Below are positions 6,628 through 13,221 of a DNA stretch of 45,731 nucleotides, one piece after another. The stretch is taken from positions 1 through 45,731 of IMG/VR virus record IMGVR_UViG_3300049855_000151. One strand, given 5' to 3'. Source of the stretch: a virus. The notes below the pieces were generated by a model that saw only the letters and a list, made by a program, of their open reading frames with translations, searched no databases and had not been told where the DNA came from. Numbering within the stretch: position 1 is the stretch's first letter; each line of letters starts with the position of its first letter. Both the position numbers and the translations under genes were made by a program.

Positions 6628-6807
6628 ATGAAGTATTTTCAATGGGTATGGTTTGGACTGGCTTTATGGCATGGATTCTATCATCAAGATACAGCTAGTA
6701 TGTTAGCTTGTTTTGTTATGGGTAGTCTATGCGATCTAAAATATAAATTAACGCTTAGTAAAGTTATTAAAGAAGTTTATACTAAAAAGGATGAGGATGC
6801 AGCCTAA
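6628..6807 (+). CDS. Small membrane protein
   Basis: A 59-residue protein with ATG 6628 behind AAAAAAGG. Residues 1-36 are hydrophobic and aromatic with a His-rich turn (WVWFGLALWHGFYHQ, then MLACFVMGSLCDL), suggesting two short membrane helices or a hairpin; the end is charged (KKDEDAA). Its stop overlaps the dUTPase start (TAATG). Size would suit a holin-like or envelope protein but nothing proves it. Confidence 0.5.
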   Translation: MKYFQWVWFGLALWHGFYHQDTASMLACFVMGSLCDLKYKLTLSKVIKEVYTKKDEDAA

Positions 6808-7259
6808 TGAAAACAATCCAAATCCATAAATTGGACCCTAATGCTAAGATTCCCACTCGTACTTATAAAACGGATGCAGGATTAGATCTCTATGCATTAG
6901 AGGATACTATTATTGCTGTAGGTGAAACTAGGTTAGTTAAGACTGGTGTAGCTATTCAAGTTCCTGAAGGTTATGTTGGTATGATTAAATCGCGTAGTAG
7001 TCTAGGTATTAAAGGATTACAGGTAGGTGCAGGTGTAGTTGATACTGATTATGCAGGTGATCTGTCTATTGTAGTTCATAATTTCTCTGCTACTGAGAAG
7101 GTTACTATAGATACTGAACTACCTCGTTATATATTTAAAGCTGGTGATAAGATTGCTCAGTTAGTATTACTTAAAATTGAAACACCTGAACCTATGGAAA
7201 CTAAAGTACTATGGGATAGTGAACGTGGATCTAAAGGTTTTGGACATTCAGGAAGATAA
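6807..7259 (+). CDS. dut: dUTP diphosphatase (dUTPase)
   Basis: A 150-residue trimeric-type dUTPase with all five motifs: DAGLDLYA (I), KSRSSLG (II), GAGVVDTDYAGDLSIVVHN (III, with the catalytic Asp and the Tyr that reads uracil), GDKIAQLVL (IV) and RGSKGFGHSG (V). It hydrolyses dUTP to dUMP and pyrophosphate, keeping uracil out of phage DNA and supplying thymidylate synthesis. Length is standard. Start on a TAATG overlap with the upstream membrane protein. Confidence 0.97.
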   Translation: MKTIQIHKLDPNAKIPTRTYKTDAGLDLYALEDTIIAVGETRLVKTGVAIQVPEGYVGMIKSRSSLGIKGLQVGAGVVDTDYAGDLSIVVHNFSATEKVTIDTELPRYIFKAGDKIAQLVLLKIETPEPMETKVLWDSERGSKGFGHSGR

Positions 7260-7269
7260 GGAGCTTTTT

Positions 7270-7572
7270 ATGTTTAAATGTTTTCGTAAATCAAAAGAAA
7301 TAACTATTGTACCTAAAAAAGTAGAAGAACCAGCAGTTGAATTAGTTGAACATACGATTTGTAATGTTAATTTTCATCTTAATGGTAGTACTATTACTGT
7401 ACCATTTAAATCATATAAACAACATTTTGATTCCATTAAATTATTGTACTTATGGATATTAGATGTACATGAAGTACGCAAGGGTATTATTGTTAATGCT
7501 ACATATTATCCTAATCATGTATTGACAAAGATTGAATTAACTGATATTAATAAGGAATATGTCAAAGTTTGA
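7270..7572 (+). CDS. Hypothetical protein
   Basis: A 100-residue protein. The start is the ATG at 7270, which has a near-perfect AAGGAGC site; an upstream extension of the frame to 7177 would lie inside the dUTPase gene and is rejected. After a Lys/Val/Pro segment, residues 30-100 alternate polar and hydrophobic residues like a small beta sandwich (ICNVNFHLNGSTITVPF; GIIVNATYYPNHVLTKIELT). No family recognised. The last codons (AAGGAATATG) hold the start site for the next gene. Confidence 0.6.
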   Translation: MFKCFRKSKEITIVPKKVEEPAVELVEHTICNVNFHLNGSTITVPFKSYKQHFDSIKLLYLWILDVHEVRKGIIVNATYYPNHVLTKIELTDINKEYVKV

Positions 7573-7840
7573 ACGTGAAGAGAAGGTTATTGATAGACTA
7601 GAAAGACTCAATCGAGAACTCAAAGCTGAGAATCGTAGGTTACATAAGCTTTTAAAACAAATTAATAAAGGGTTTAATAAGCTTCGTGACGAAGAAAAAA
7701 TAGATGAAGAAGATATACCTAAAGTTTTAACTAAGGTATGTTGGGATTGTTCTGGTGAACTAATTAAATATGAAATGGTTGGTCGTCGATGGTATACATG
7801 TGATACTTGTGGTAAACGAACACCAGTAAAGTTCTTATGA
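7559..7840 (+). CDS. Coiled-coil protein with C-terminal zinc ribbon
   Basis: A 93-residue protein. Residues 1-45 form a charged heptad helix (VIDRLERLNRELKAENRRLHKLLKQ, broken here only by reading), which could dimerise. Residues 60-90 form a zinc ribbon: CWDC then CDTC spaced by 19 residues, ending GKRTPVKFL. The layout suggests a nucleic-acid or protein-binding adaptor, for example a small transcription regulator. It overlaps both neighbours (14 bases upstream; ATGA downstream). Confidence 0.6.
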   Translation: MSKFEREEKVIDRLERLNRELKAENRRLHKLLKQINKGFNKLRDEEKIDEEDIPKVLTKVCWDCSGELIKYEMVGRRWYTCDTCGKRTPVKFL

Positions 7841-8052
7841 AAATAAAACAGATTCTTTATCCTAAAGATAAGTTAAGCACTATTATATATATAGAGATTC
7901 AAAGCTATGATTTTTTTGATGGAATATATGAAGTCAAAGTAAAAGAGAAACATCGTGATGATCTAACATCAATAAATTTATATGAAACTGCATTACACCT
8001 ATACTTCTCTAAAAATAGACCTAAAAGATTACAAAAGTTACCACTTCCTTAA
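7837..8052 (+). CDS. Small protein with KRxxKLxLP C-terminal tail (copy 5)
   Basis: A 71-residue protein starting on the ATGA overlap with the zinc-ribbon gene. The body (residues 1-55) looks beta-rich (YIEIQSYDFFDGIYEVKVKEK) and is unrelated to copies 1-4. The end is RPKRLQKLPLP, which fits the shared K-R-x-x-[KR]-[IL]-x-L-P ending. Its occurrence six kilobases from the first four shows the tail is not just a local tandem duplication. Function unknown. Confidence 0.6.
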   Translation: MKIKQILYPKDKLSTIIYIEIQSYDFFDGIYEVKVKEKHRDDLTSINLYETALHLYFSKNRPKRLQKLPLP

Positions 8053-8060
8053 AGTTTAAT

Positions 8061-8261
8061 ATGGTTAAAAAAATTACATGTTTAAAGTGTGATAAGCAAT
8101 TTAATAACTGTTTAGAATGTACAGCCTGTCAGGATACTGTATGTATTAATTGTGCATTATGTTTAAGTGATCCTGATGTTGAATATGATATGTTCTTTTG
8201 TAGTAAATCTTGTTTAATTAAGTTTACTGATGTTGAATATGATCATGGGAATGGGGATTAA
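8061..8261 (+). CDS. Cysteine-rich zinc-finger-like protein
   Basis: A 66-residue protein with ten cysteines in pairs (CLKC, CLEC, C-x4-C, CALC, CSKSC), resembling a compact treble-clef or B-box-like metal-binding fold, followed by an acidic end. The ATG at 8061 follows an AAAG-type site. The stop overlaps the next ATG (TAATG). Possibly a zinc-dependent adaptor; unknown. Confidence 0.6.
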   Translation: MVKKITCLKCDKQFNNCLECTACQDTVCINCALCLSDPDVEYDMFFCSKSCLIKFTDVEYDHGNGD

Positions 8262-8560
8262 TGTTTGATAAAATGACACAAACTGATTATATTGAACGAT
8301 TTGTTGCTCCATTCTGTATGAAAAACTTATGGTGGCAAGAAGGTGATTCACAAATCTATATAGACGCACGTAAACACTTTATATTATCTAAAGTCTATCA
8401 TGATTTTAAATCAGGTTATTCTATCTTTACATTTAAAGATCAACGATATACTAATTGGTATACGACAAGAAAAGATATAACTAAATCAGTTTCATTTGCA
8501 ACAATTATTAGGAATTCAAAAGTTTCATTTAAACGAAAGTATAGACTAAAGCTCCCTTAA
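8261..8560 (+). CDS. Small protein with KRxxRLxLP C-terminal tail (copy 6)
   Basis: A 99-residue protein with aromatic-rich body (FCMKNLWWQEGDSQIY; YTNWYTTRKDITK) and C-terminus FKRKYRLKLP, again matching the shared basic tail. Starts and ends on TAATG overlaps, so it is translated between the Cys-rich protein and the HNH nuclease. The body is unlike the other tail-bearing proteins. Function unknown. Confidence 0.6.
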   Translation: MFDKMTQTDYIERFVAPFCMKNLWWQEGDSQIYIDARKHFILSKVYHDFKSGYSIFTFKDQRYTNWYTTRKDITKSVSFATIIRNSKVSFKRKYRLKLP

Positions 8561-8907
8561 TGAAAAAGTTACCTAACACATCTGATGGATTTGAACGTTA
8601 TTTCTTTAACTTTATTAAGAAGTACATGCGGCGTGCTTCTGTAGCATGGCCTTATCGTAATGTAGCTTTACGTGAAGCTAGAGTAGCTAGAGGATTATAT
8701 AAGTGTGCTATTTGTGGTCGTAGTGACTTAAAAAAAGGTCAGTATAACTTAGATCATGTAGTTCCTGTTGCTTCTACCTATCATAAAAACCCTAGTATTG
8801 AAACTTATTTAAGACGTTTATTAGTAAAAACAAAAGGATGGCAAGTGCTTTGTCTGATGTGTCATTCACTTAAAACAGAAGCGGAGAATATAAAAAGAAA
8901 TGATTAA
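8560..8907 (+). CDS. HNH endonuclease
   Basis: A 115-residue protein with a complete HNH signature: CAICGR (first zinc pair), LDHVVPVAS (catalytic His following Asp), then CLMCHSLKTEAEN (second pair and final HNH His). It cleaves DNA with a beta-beta-alpha-metal fold. Free-standing genes of this type in phages can be homing endonucleases or help terminase cutting (as HNH next to terminase in some phages). Here it sits among small accessory genes on the opposite strand from terminase, so homing or host-DNA cutting is more likely. Confidence 0.88.
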   Translation: MKKLPNTSDGFERYFFNFIKKYMRRASVAWPYRNVALREARVARGLYKCAICGRSDLKKGQYNLDHVVPVASTYHKNPSIETYLRRLLVKTKGWQVLCLMCHSLKTEAENIKRND

Positions 8908-9085
8908 TGATCAATATATACGAAGATTAAATGGATGGGCAGAATCATTTTCTATGTATCAAGTCGATTTAGGATTTCATTATACGAGCCCACCAAAACA
9001 TCTTTACGTATGTTTATTAAAAGCAAATGAACTAATATCCTTACATCCAAGATATTTTTCTAATTACGAGGATGAAAAAGAATGA
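8900..9085 (+). CDS. Small hypothetical protein
   Basis: A 61-residue protein, starting eight bases inside the HNH gene and ending with four bases of overlap (ATGA) with the next. Aromatic-rich middle (DLGFHYTSPPKHLYVCLLKA) and acidic end (YEDEKE). No motif. The tight overlaps support that it is translated. Confidence 0.5.
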   Translation: MINDQYIRRLNGWAESFSMYQVDLGFHYTSPPKHLYVCLLKANELISLHPRYFSNYEDEKE

Positions 9086-9303
9086 TTAATTATTATCGAG
9101 ATGAGTTACAAAGATATAGTAGATCAGTAAATGAATACTGCTATGATATTAATAACGACATGGGTATTTCTGATATAAGTATAGATGGTCAAATTCAATA
9201 TACTAAAGCTCCATTCTTATCTAATAATAACTTTTTTGGTATGGACCAATCGAGAAAACCTATTATAGAACTAACAGTAGATCCGAGGGAATTCTATGAA
9301 TAA
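9082..9303 (+). CDS. Small hypothetical protein
   Basis: A 73-residue protein rich in Asn, Tyr and Asp (YCYDINNDMGISDISIDG) ending PREFYE. It overlaps the previous gene by four bases (ATGA) and the next by eight. The GGATGAAAAAG before the ATG gives a usable ribosome site. Unknown function. Confidence 0.5.
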   Translation: MINYYRDELQRYSRSVNEYCYDINNDMGISDISIDGQIQYTKAPFLSNNNFFGMDQSRKPIIELTVDPREFYE

Positions 9304-9496
9304 TGATTCTGGTATCGGTTATCTTAATATTCGATATGGACGATTGAATTCTGTATCTGGTTGGATTTATTTAAATTTACGTAGGCATAGATTAATAGCA
9401 CAAAACCACCAAATTTCTAATATGAATGCAACATTACCAGAAAATCAATCTATAATGCATTTAACTAATTTTGACGATGAAGAGGATGAAGAATGA
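9296..9496 (+). CDS. Small hypothetical protein
   Basis: A 66-residue protein (GYLNIRYGRLNSVSGWIYLNLRRHRL, then an acidic tail DDEEDEE). ATG at 9296 follows GAGGGAA. Its end overlaps the start of the next gene (ATGA). No family recognised; probably soluble. Confidence 0.5.
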   Translation: MNNDSGIGYLNIRYGRLNSVSGWIYLNLRRHRLIAQNHQISNMNATLPENQSIMHLTNFDDEEDEE

Positions 9497-9966
9497 AAAA
9501 ATATTTACCTTACTTAATAATTCTTTTAATTGGTGGAGTTCTTGGTCGTTATCTAGCTCCTTCTAAAGTCATTACTCGTACCGAAGTTAAAACTGTTGAA
9601 GTTATTAAATGGAAGGAAAGCAAGGATAAGAAAGAAGATCGAGATAAAGTTACTATTATTACTGAAGAAATCAAACCTGATGGTACTAAGATTGTACGTA
9701 CAGAAATTCGTGATAAATCTCAAGTAGATACTATTACTAATAAAGATGGTAGTTCTACTAAAGACTCAGAGTCTAAATCAGAAAAGATTGTAGAATACAG
9801 TAAAGGTACGTTACTAACTCTATATGGTGGAACTGACTTACGTAATCCTCAGAATGGATTTGTCTATGGACTAGGGGTTAATGCTTCTATTTTAGGTCCT
9901 ATTTGGCTCGGCGCATCCATCCACACGAACTCTTACTTACACCTAGGCTTAGGTATTAACTTCTAA
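9493..9966 (+). CDS. N-terminally anchored periplasmic protein with coiled coil and beta C-terminus
   Basis: A 157-residue protein in three parts: a membrane helix at residues 3-22 (YLPYLIILLIGGVLGRYLAP), a highly charged stalk at 30-105 (VEVIKWKESKDKKEDRDKV and further Lys/Glu/Asp repeats), and a compact glycine/aromatic segment with alternating hydrophobics ending in Phe (LGLGINF), as in outer-membrane beta strands. The plan, inner-membrane anchor plus charged stalk reaching toward the outer membrane, resembles a spanin but lacks a lipobox or C-terminal membrane helix. Overlaps the previous gene by four bases. Function not proved. Confidence 0.55.
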   Translation: MKKYLPYLIILLIGGVLGRYLAPSKVITRTEVKTVEVIKWKESKDKKEDRDKVTIITEEIKPDGTKIVRTEIRDKSQVDTITNKDGSSTKDSESKSEKIVEYSKGTLLTLYGGTDLRNPQNGFVYGLGVNASILGPIWLGASIHTNSYLHLGLGINF

Positions 9967-9978
9967 AAAGGATGTAAT

Positions 9979-10665
9979 ATGAGCGATCCTAGGCGATTTA
10001 AAGACATATCTGTAGATGATCTACTTGCTTATGTAACAGATGCTAAGCTAGATTTAACTGATGTAAAATTTGATTCTAATAATACAGTTCTATCTTTTAT
10101 TGAGCAATTTGGATGTCATCCTGGTGATGACCTTATTAATGCTACGTTACTATATAAGTTATATAAAAATGCAGTAAAAGAGCCTTTAGCTAGGGAAAGT
10201 TTCCATCATATTCTTAAAACATATCTAACACTTAAAGACGGATACTATCATGTAGATAATAAACAACATAAGATTAGCATACTAGCATTAAATATGTTGC
10301 ATGAAGATCGAGCTACTAGGTCTTTAAAGCCCCGACAATTCAAGAAATTCAATCAATTCTTAGAAAAATATAATATTTCTGCAGGTAAAGAGTGGTTTAC
10401 ACTTGACTTTATCTATCAATTGTATATAGTTTATAATAGGCAAATAAAAGGTAGGAAGATTAGTAGGACTAACTTTCAATATCTTTTAACGAAAACATTT
10501 AAAACGAAGTATGACGGCAATCGTTATTATGCTGTTACTCTGTTCATCGAAAATGTAACAAGCAAAGAAAGAAGGGCACTTATTAAACTATTAAATCATG
10601 AAGGCGACAAAACCCAAAACACGCAGAGAAGGAAAGAAGTACGCTGGCTTAAGCAAATCAGTTAA
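9979..10665 (+). CDS. Protein with two tandem copies of a small helical domain
   Basis: A 228-residue protein. Two segments align with each other: residues about 30-95 (FIEQFGCHPGDDLINATLLYKLYK ... YLTLKDGYYHV, shown in parts) and 125-190 (FLEKYNISAGKEWFTLDFIYQLY ... FKTKYDGNRYYAV, shown in parts). Both run F-[IL]-E, then LYxLY, then F..[LI]L and end DGxxYYxV, like the C-terminal winged-helix domain of D5-type primases. It may bind DNA or RNA. ATG at 9979 follows AAAAAGGATG. Function is inference only. Confidence 0.55.
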   Translation: MSDPRRFKDISVDDLLAYVTDAKLDLTDVKFDSNNTVLSFIEQFGCHPGDDLINATLLYKLYKNAVKEPLARESFHHILKTYLTLKDGYYHVDNKQHKISILALNMLHEDRATRSLKPRQFKKFNQFLEKYNISAGKEWFTLDFIYQLYIVYNRQIKGRKISRTNFQYLLTKTFKTKYDGNRYYAVTLFIENVTSKERRALIKLLNHEGDKTQNTQRRKEVRWLKQIS

Positions 10666-11029
10666 TCTTAAATCCCGTCAACATCTACTAGACTTTGACT
10701 ATATAGATAAGTTAAGTCCCTCTGAAAAGGATTGGCTTAATAGGTTTGTAGAAGAAGAAGTCCATGCCAACTTCAATCACAAAGGTCCTAAACTTAATAA
10801 GTCTAAGAAGCAACGCAAACGTATATACGATGCTAATAATGCCCGTAATCGTGATATTTATTTGAAAGCTGAAATGTCTGGGATGCTTGAGTTTACTGGA
10901 TCAAGTGCTTACTCTAATCCAAATAAAGCTCGTCCTAATAAAGGATTAGATGCTATTTATGATAAGAGTCAAGTTAAAGAAATTGATCCGAAGGATAGTG
11001 ATGAATTAGATTGGAAGGATGAGGATTAA
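10598..11029 (+). CDS. Basic hypothetical protein
   Basis: A 143-residue protein, very basic in the first half (KPKTRREGKKY; KSKKQRKRIYDANNARNRD) and acidic at the end (DPKDSDELDWKDED). The middle segment LSPSEKDWLNRFVEEEVHANF followed by NNARNRDIY is a combination I associate with uncharacterised proteins in other tailed phages, but no function comes with it. It overlaps the previous gene by 68 bases in another frame, and its stop TAA is nested with the stop of the holin gene on the opposite strand. Confidence 0.6.
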   Translation: MKATKPKTRREGKKYAGLSKSVNLKSRQHLLDFDYIDKLSPSEKDWLNRFVEEEVHANFNHKGPKLNKSKKQRKRIYDANNARNRDIYLKAEMSGMLEFTGSSAYSNPNKARPNKGLDAIYDKSQVKEIDPKDSDELDWKDED

Positions 11030-11445
11030 GACTTTTTACTTTTACGTTTATTACTAATAAGATTCTTAGATGAGAGCTTATTGATAATTTGCTTACCAAT
11101 ATCTACACCAGTAACAATATGAGTATTCTCTAGTAGAGATTTAAACTCTACCATACCAATCACACCTGCTACAATCTTAGCCATTGGTAATGCATGATCA
11201 ATTAAGTATAGTTCAATCATAAACCCACTTAATATACACATGTTATAAAGAAACATCTTAGCTACTGTGCGAGACATAGCAGCTGATGTAATCTTACGCT
11301 TCTTCTTTTTAGAAGCAAGCATACCACTAATTAAATCTAATACAATAAGTAATCCTACTGTAGCTAATAGTGGTTTAATAGGTGCAATAATACCTAAACT
11401 AACAAAGAATAATCCCTCTAAGTATGCGTATAATTTATTCACCAC
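11026..11445 (-). CDS. Holin, phage_holin_4 type
   Basis: A 139-residue protein with two or three membrane segments (residues about 8-38, 61-83, 88-100). The pattern VLDLISGMLASKK, SAAMSRTVAKM and EFKSLLEN matches the holin family 4 (TcdE/BlyA-like) order D..sG.......S......K....E..S..EN. It would form membrane holes that release the endolysin. The C-terminus is basic (KRKSKKS). It starts at GTG (11445 or 11442) in the end of the upstream internal-protein gene, and it is the last gene of the - strand virion block, about 31 kb from the endolysin. Confidence 0.72.
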   Translation of the reverse strand: MVNKLYAYLEGLFFVSLGIIAPIKPLLATVGLLIVLDLISGMLASKKKKRKITSAAMSRTVAKMFLYNMCILSGFMIELYLIDHALPMAKIVAGVIGMVEFKSLLENTHIVTGVDIGKQIINKLSSKNLISNKRKSKKS

Positions 11446-13219
11446 CGTCCATCATCCCTTGAATCATCTTGCGTGTGTCAGGCCGCTGCATTAATACGAA
11501 TAGAATACTATTTTTAGAGGAACCTTGAGGGTCCATTAAACCTTTTTCTAAAGCTTTACCAAGATATTCAGTTTCCGGTAAACCTTGAAGATGCTTAGCT
11601 AAATTAGTTAGTTCATCCTTACCTAAATCAAATACTCGTTTGCTTAGATCAGCAGTTTTACCAGCTAAACTGGCTACTTCATATACGCCGCCGCGTAAAG
11701 TAGGTACAGTACCACCACTTAAAGTAGACATAATATCACCGAAAGGTTCTTTACCTAGTTCACTACCACCTAATTTCTTACCAATAGTAAATAAATCAGC
11801 TGTTTGTCTAAATTCTTTTTGTAGTTGATCGGGATCAATCTTAAGTTTACGTAATAACATAGGATCTAGATCTCTCATCTTATCCATTAACTCACCAAAC
11901 TTACGTTGTTTTTCTTGATCACTACGTGCATTAGTAAGGCTCTCAAATAAACCTTTAATTTCCTGAGCAAATCGTTTATCTACGTTGTAAATATCGCTGG
12001 CTCCTCGTTCAGAGAACTTAGCAGCTGCTCCACCTTCAAGTAATGATTCTTTACCTGCTCTAACAAACTGTTGTAATTCATGGGCACTTTGAGCTACACC
12101 AGGAACTACCTCTTCAATACTACCTTTAAGACTTTCAGCTACACCCTTAACCATACCTGCAACTTCAGGAATTTCATCAGCTAATTTATATAGTTCTTTA
12201 CGAGTATTCCAGGCAGAAAGAGGATCAATACTACCAGAGGATAGTTTAGCTAGATTAGCTTTAAGCTGTTCAACTCGTTGCTGACCTAATCGTGGCTTCA
12301 TCCCATCTAGTAATTCAATTAAACCTGGATTCTCAGGATTCATAGTATTAAGCATCCCAGTAATTCTAGGATCAACACTTACTTTTGTTCCACTTCTAGA
12401 TGCTTCACGTAATGAATCATAAATTTCATCGGTAAGTTGTTCTTCTCCAGCTAAGAATTTGTTAGTCATATTAGTGATATCTGAACGTTGTTGCCGTTGT
12501 ACAGTATCAAAAAACTCATCACTAGGCTTAATATCAAATCCGGCTTTACCATGTTTATAAGCAAGTTTAGCTTGACGAGATACGTCAAAACCTTCAGCTG
12601 CATTAGCAAGTTTACCTAATCCACCTTTAATAGCTGTTCCAGCACCACTTAACCCACCACCTAATAATCCACCTAAAGCAGTTCCACTCGCTACTTCTCC
12701 AGCTAATTCCATAGGTTGTTCAATAGTAGACTTAGCAGAAGCTAGTGCCAGAGGAGCAGCAATCTTAGCTCCACTAATAGCACCTTTTCCAGCACTACCT
12801 GCCACCCGACCTAATAATTGTTTCCAAGGTAAGGCGGATAATTCAGCCATACTAGCACCTGCAGTAGGAGCAGCAGCTCCAGCCGTAGCTAAAACGGGAA
12901 TAATTCCACCAACAACGTTACCAGCTAGGGATGCAATAGGGCTATTCTCATTAGCCGCATCGACTATAGCTTGTTGCTCTTGTTGATGTTTACGATACTG
13001 ATCATATAAATCAGCTAGCTTACTTTTACCAGTTAATACATCAGCACCCGCTAAAGCAGCTCCAGCAATTTCATCACCAGCCCCAAACGTTAATCCTTGG
13101 CTACCACTAACTAGAAAATCATGTAGAGTAGAAGCTTCAGGCGCAGCTTCAATAGCAGAAGGAAGTGATTCAAAATCTGGTAAAGATTCAAAGTCTGGTA
13201 ATGTAGATTTTTTTGCCAT
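11435..13219 (-). CDS. Putative internal virion (ejection) protein
   Basis: A 594-residue protein. The N-terminus has a tandem repeat LPDFESLPDFESLP. Then FGAGDEIAGAALAG and a long Gly/Ala-rich hydrophobic region (residues about 95-205: LAGNVVGGIIPVLATAG; GTALGGLLGGGLSGAG) that could insert into a membrane; the rest is charged helices. Long Gly/Ala-rich proteins at the end of podovirus virion blocks are often injected with the DNA, so I infer an internal or ejection role. ATG 13219 follows the previous gene by two bases. Confidence 0.5.
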   Translation of the reverse strand: MAKKSTLPDFESLPDFESLPSAIEAAPEASTLHDFLVSGSQGLTFGAGDEIAGAALAGADVLTGKSKLADLYDQYRKHQQEQQAIVDAANENSPIASLAGNVVGGIIPVLATAGAAAPTAGASMAELSALPWKQLLGRVAGSAGKGAISGAKIAAPLALASAKSTIEQPMELAGEVASGTALGGLLGGGLSGAGTAIKGGLGKLANAAEGFDVSRQAKLAYKHGKAGFDIKPSDEFFDTVQRQQRSDITNMTNKFLAGEEQLTDEIYDSLREASRSGTKVSVDPRITGMLNTMNPENPGLIELLDGMKPRLGQQRVEQLKANLAKLSSGSIDPLSAWNTRKELYKLADEIPEVAGMVKGVAESLKGSIEEVVPGVAQSAHELQQFVRAGKESLLEGGAAAKFSERGASDIYNVDKRFAQEIKGLFESLTNARSDQEKQRKFGELMDKMRDLDPMLLRKLKIDPDQLQKEFRQTADLFTIGKKLGGSELGKEPFGDIMSTLSGGTVPTLRGGVYEVASLAGKTADLSKRVFDLGKDELTNLAKHLQGLPETEYLGKALEKGLMDPQGSSKNSILFVLMQRPDTRKMIQGMMDGGE

Positions 13220-13221
13220 AA

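Noticed and set aside
7177-7269. Upstream extension of the 7270 gene
   Set aside because: It lies inside the dUTPase gene, and the ATG at 7270 has a much better AAGGAGC site.
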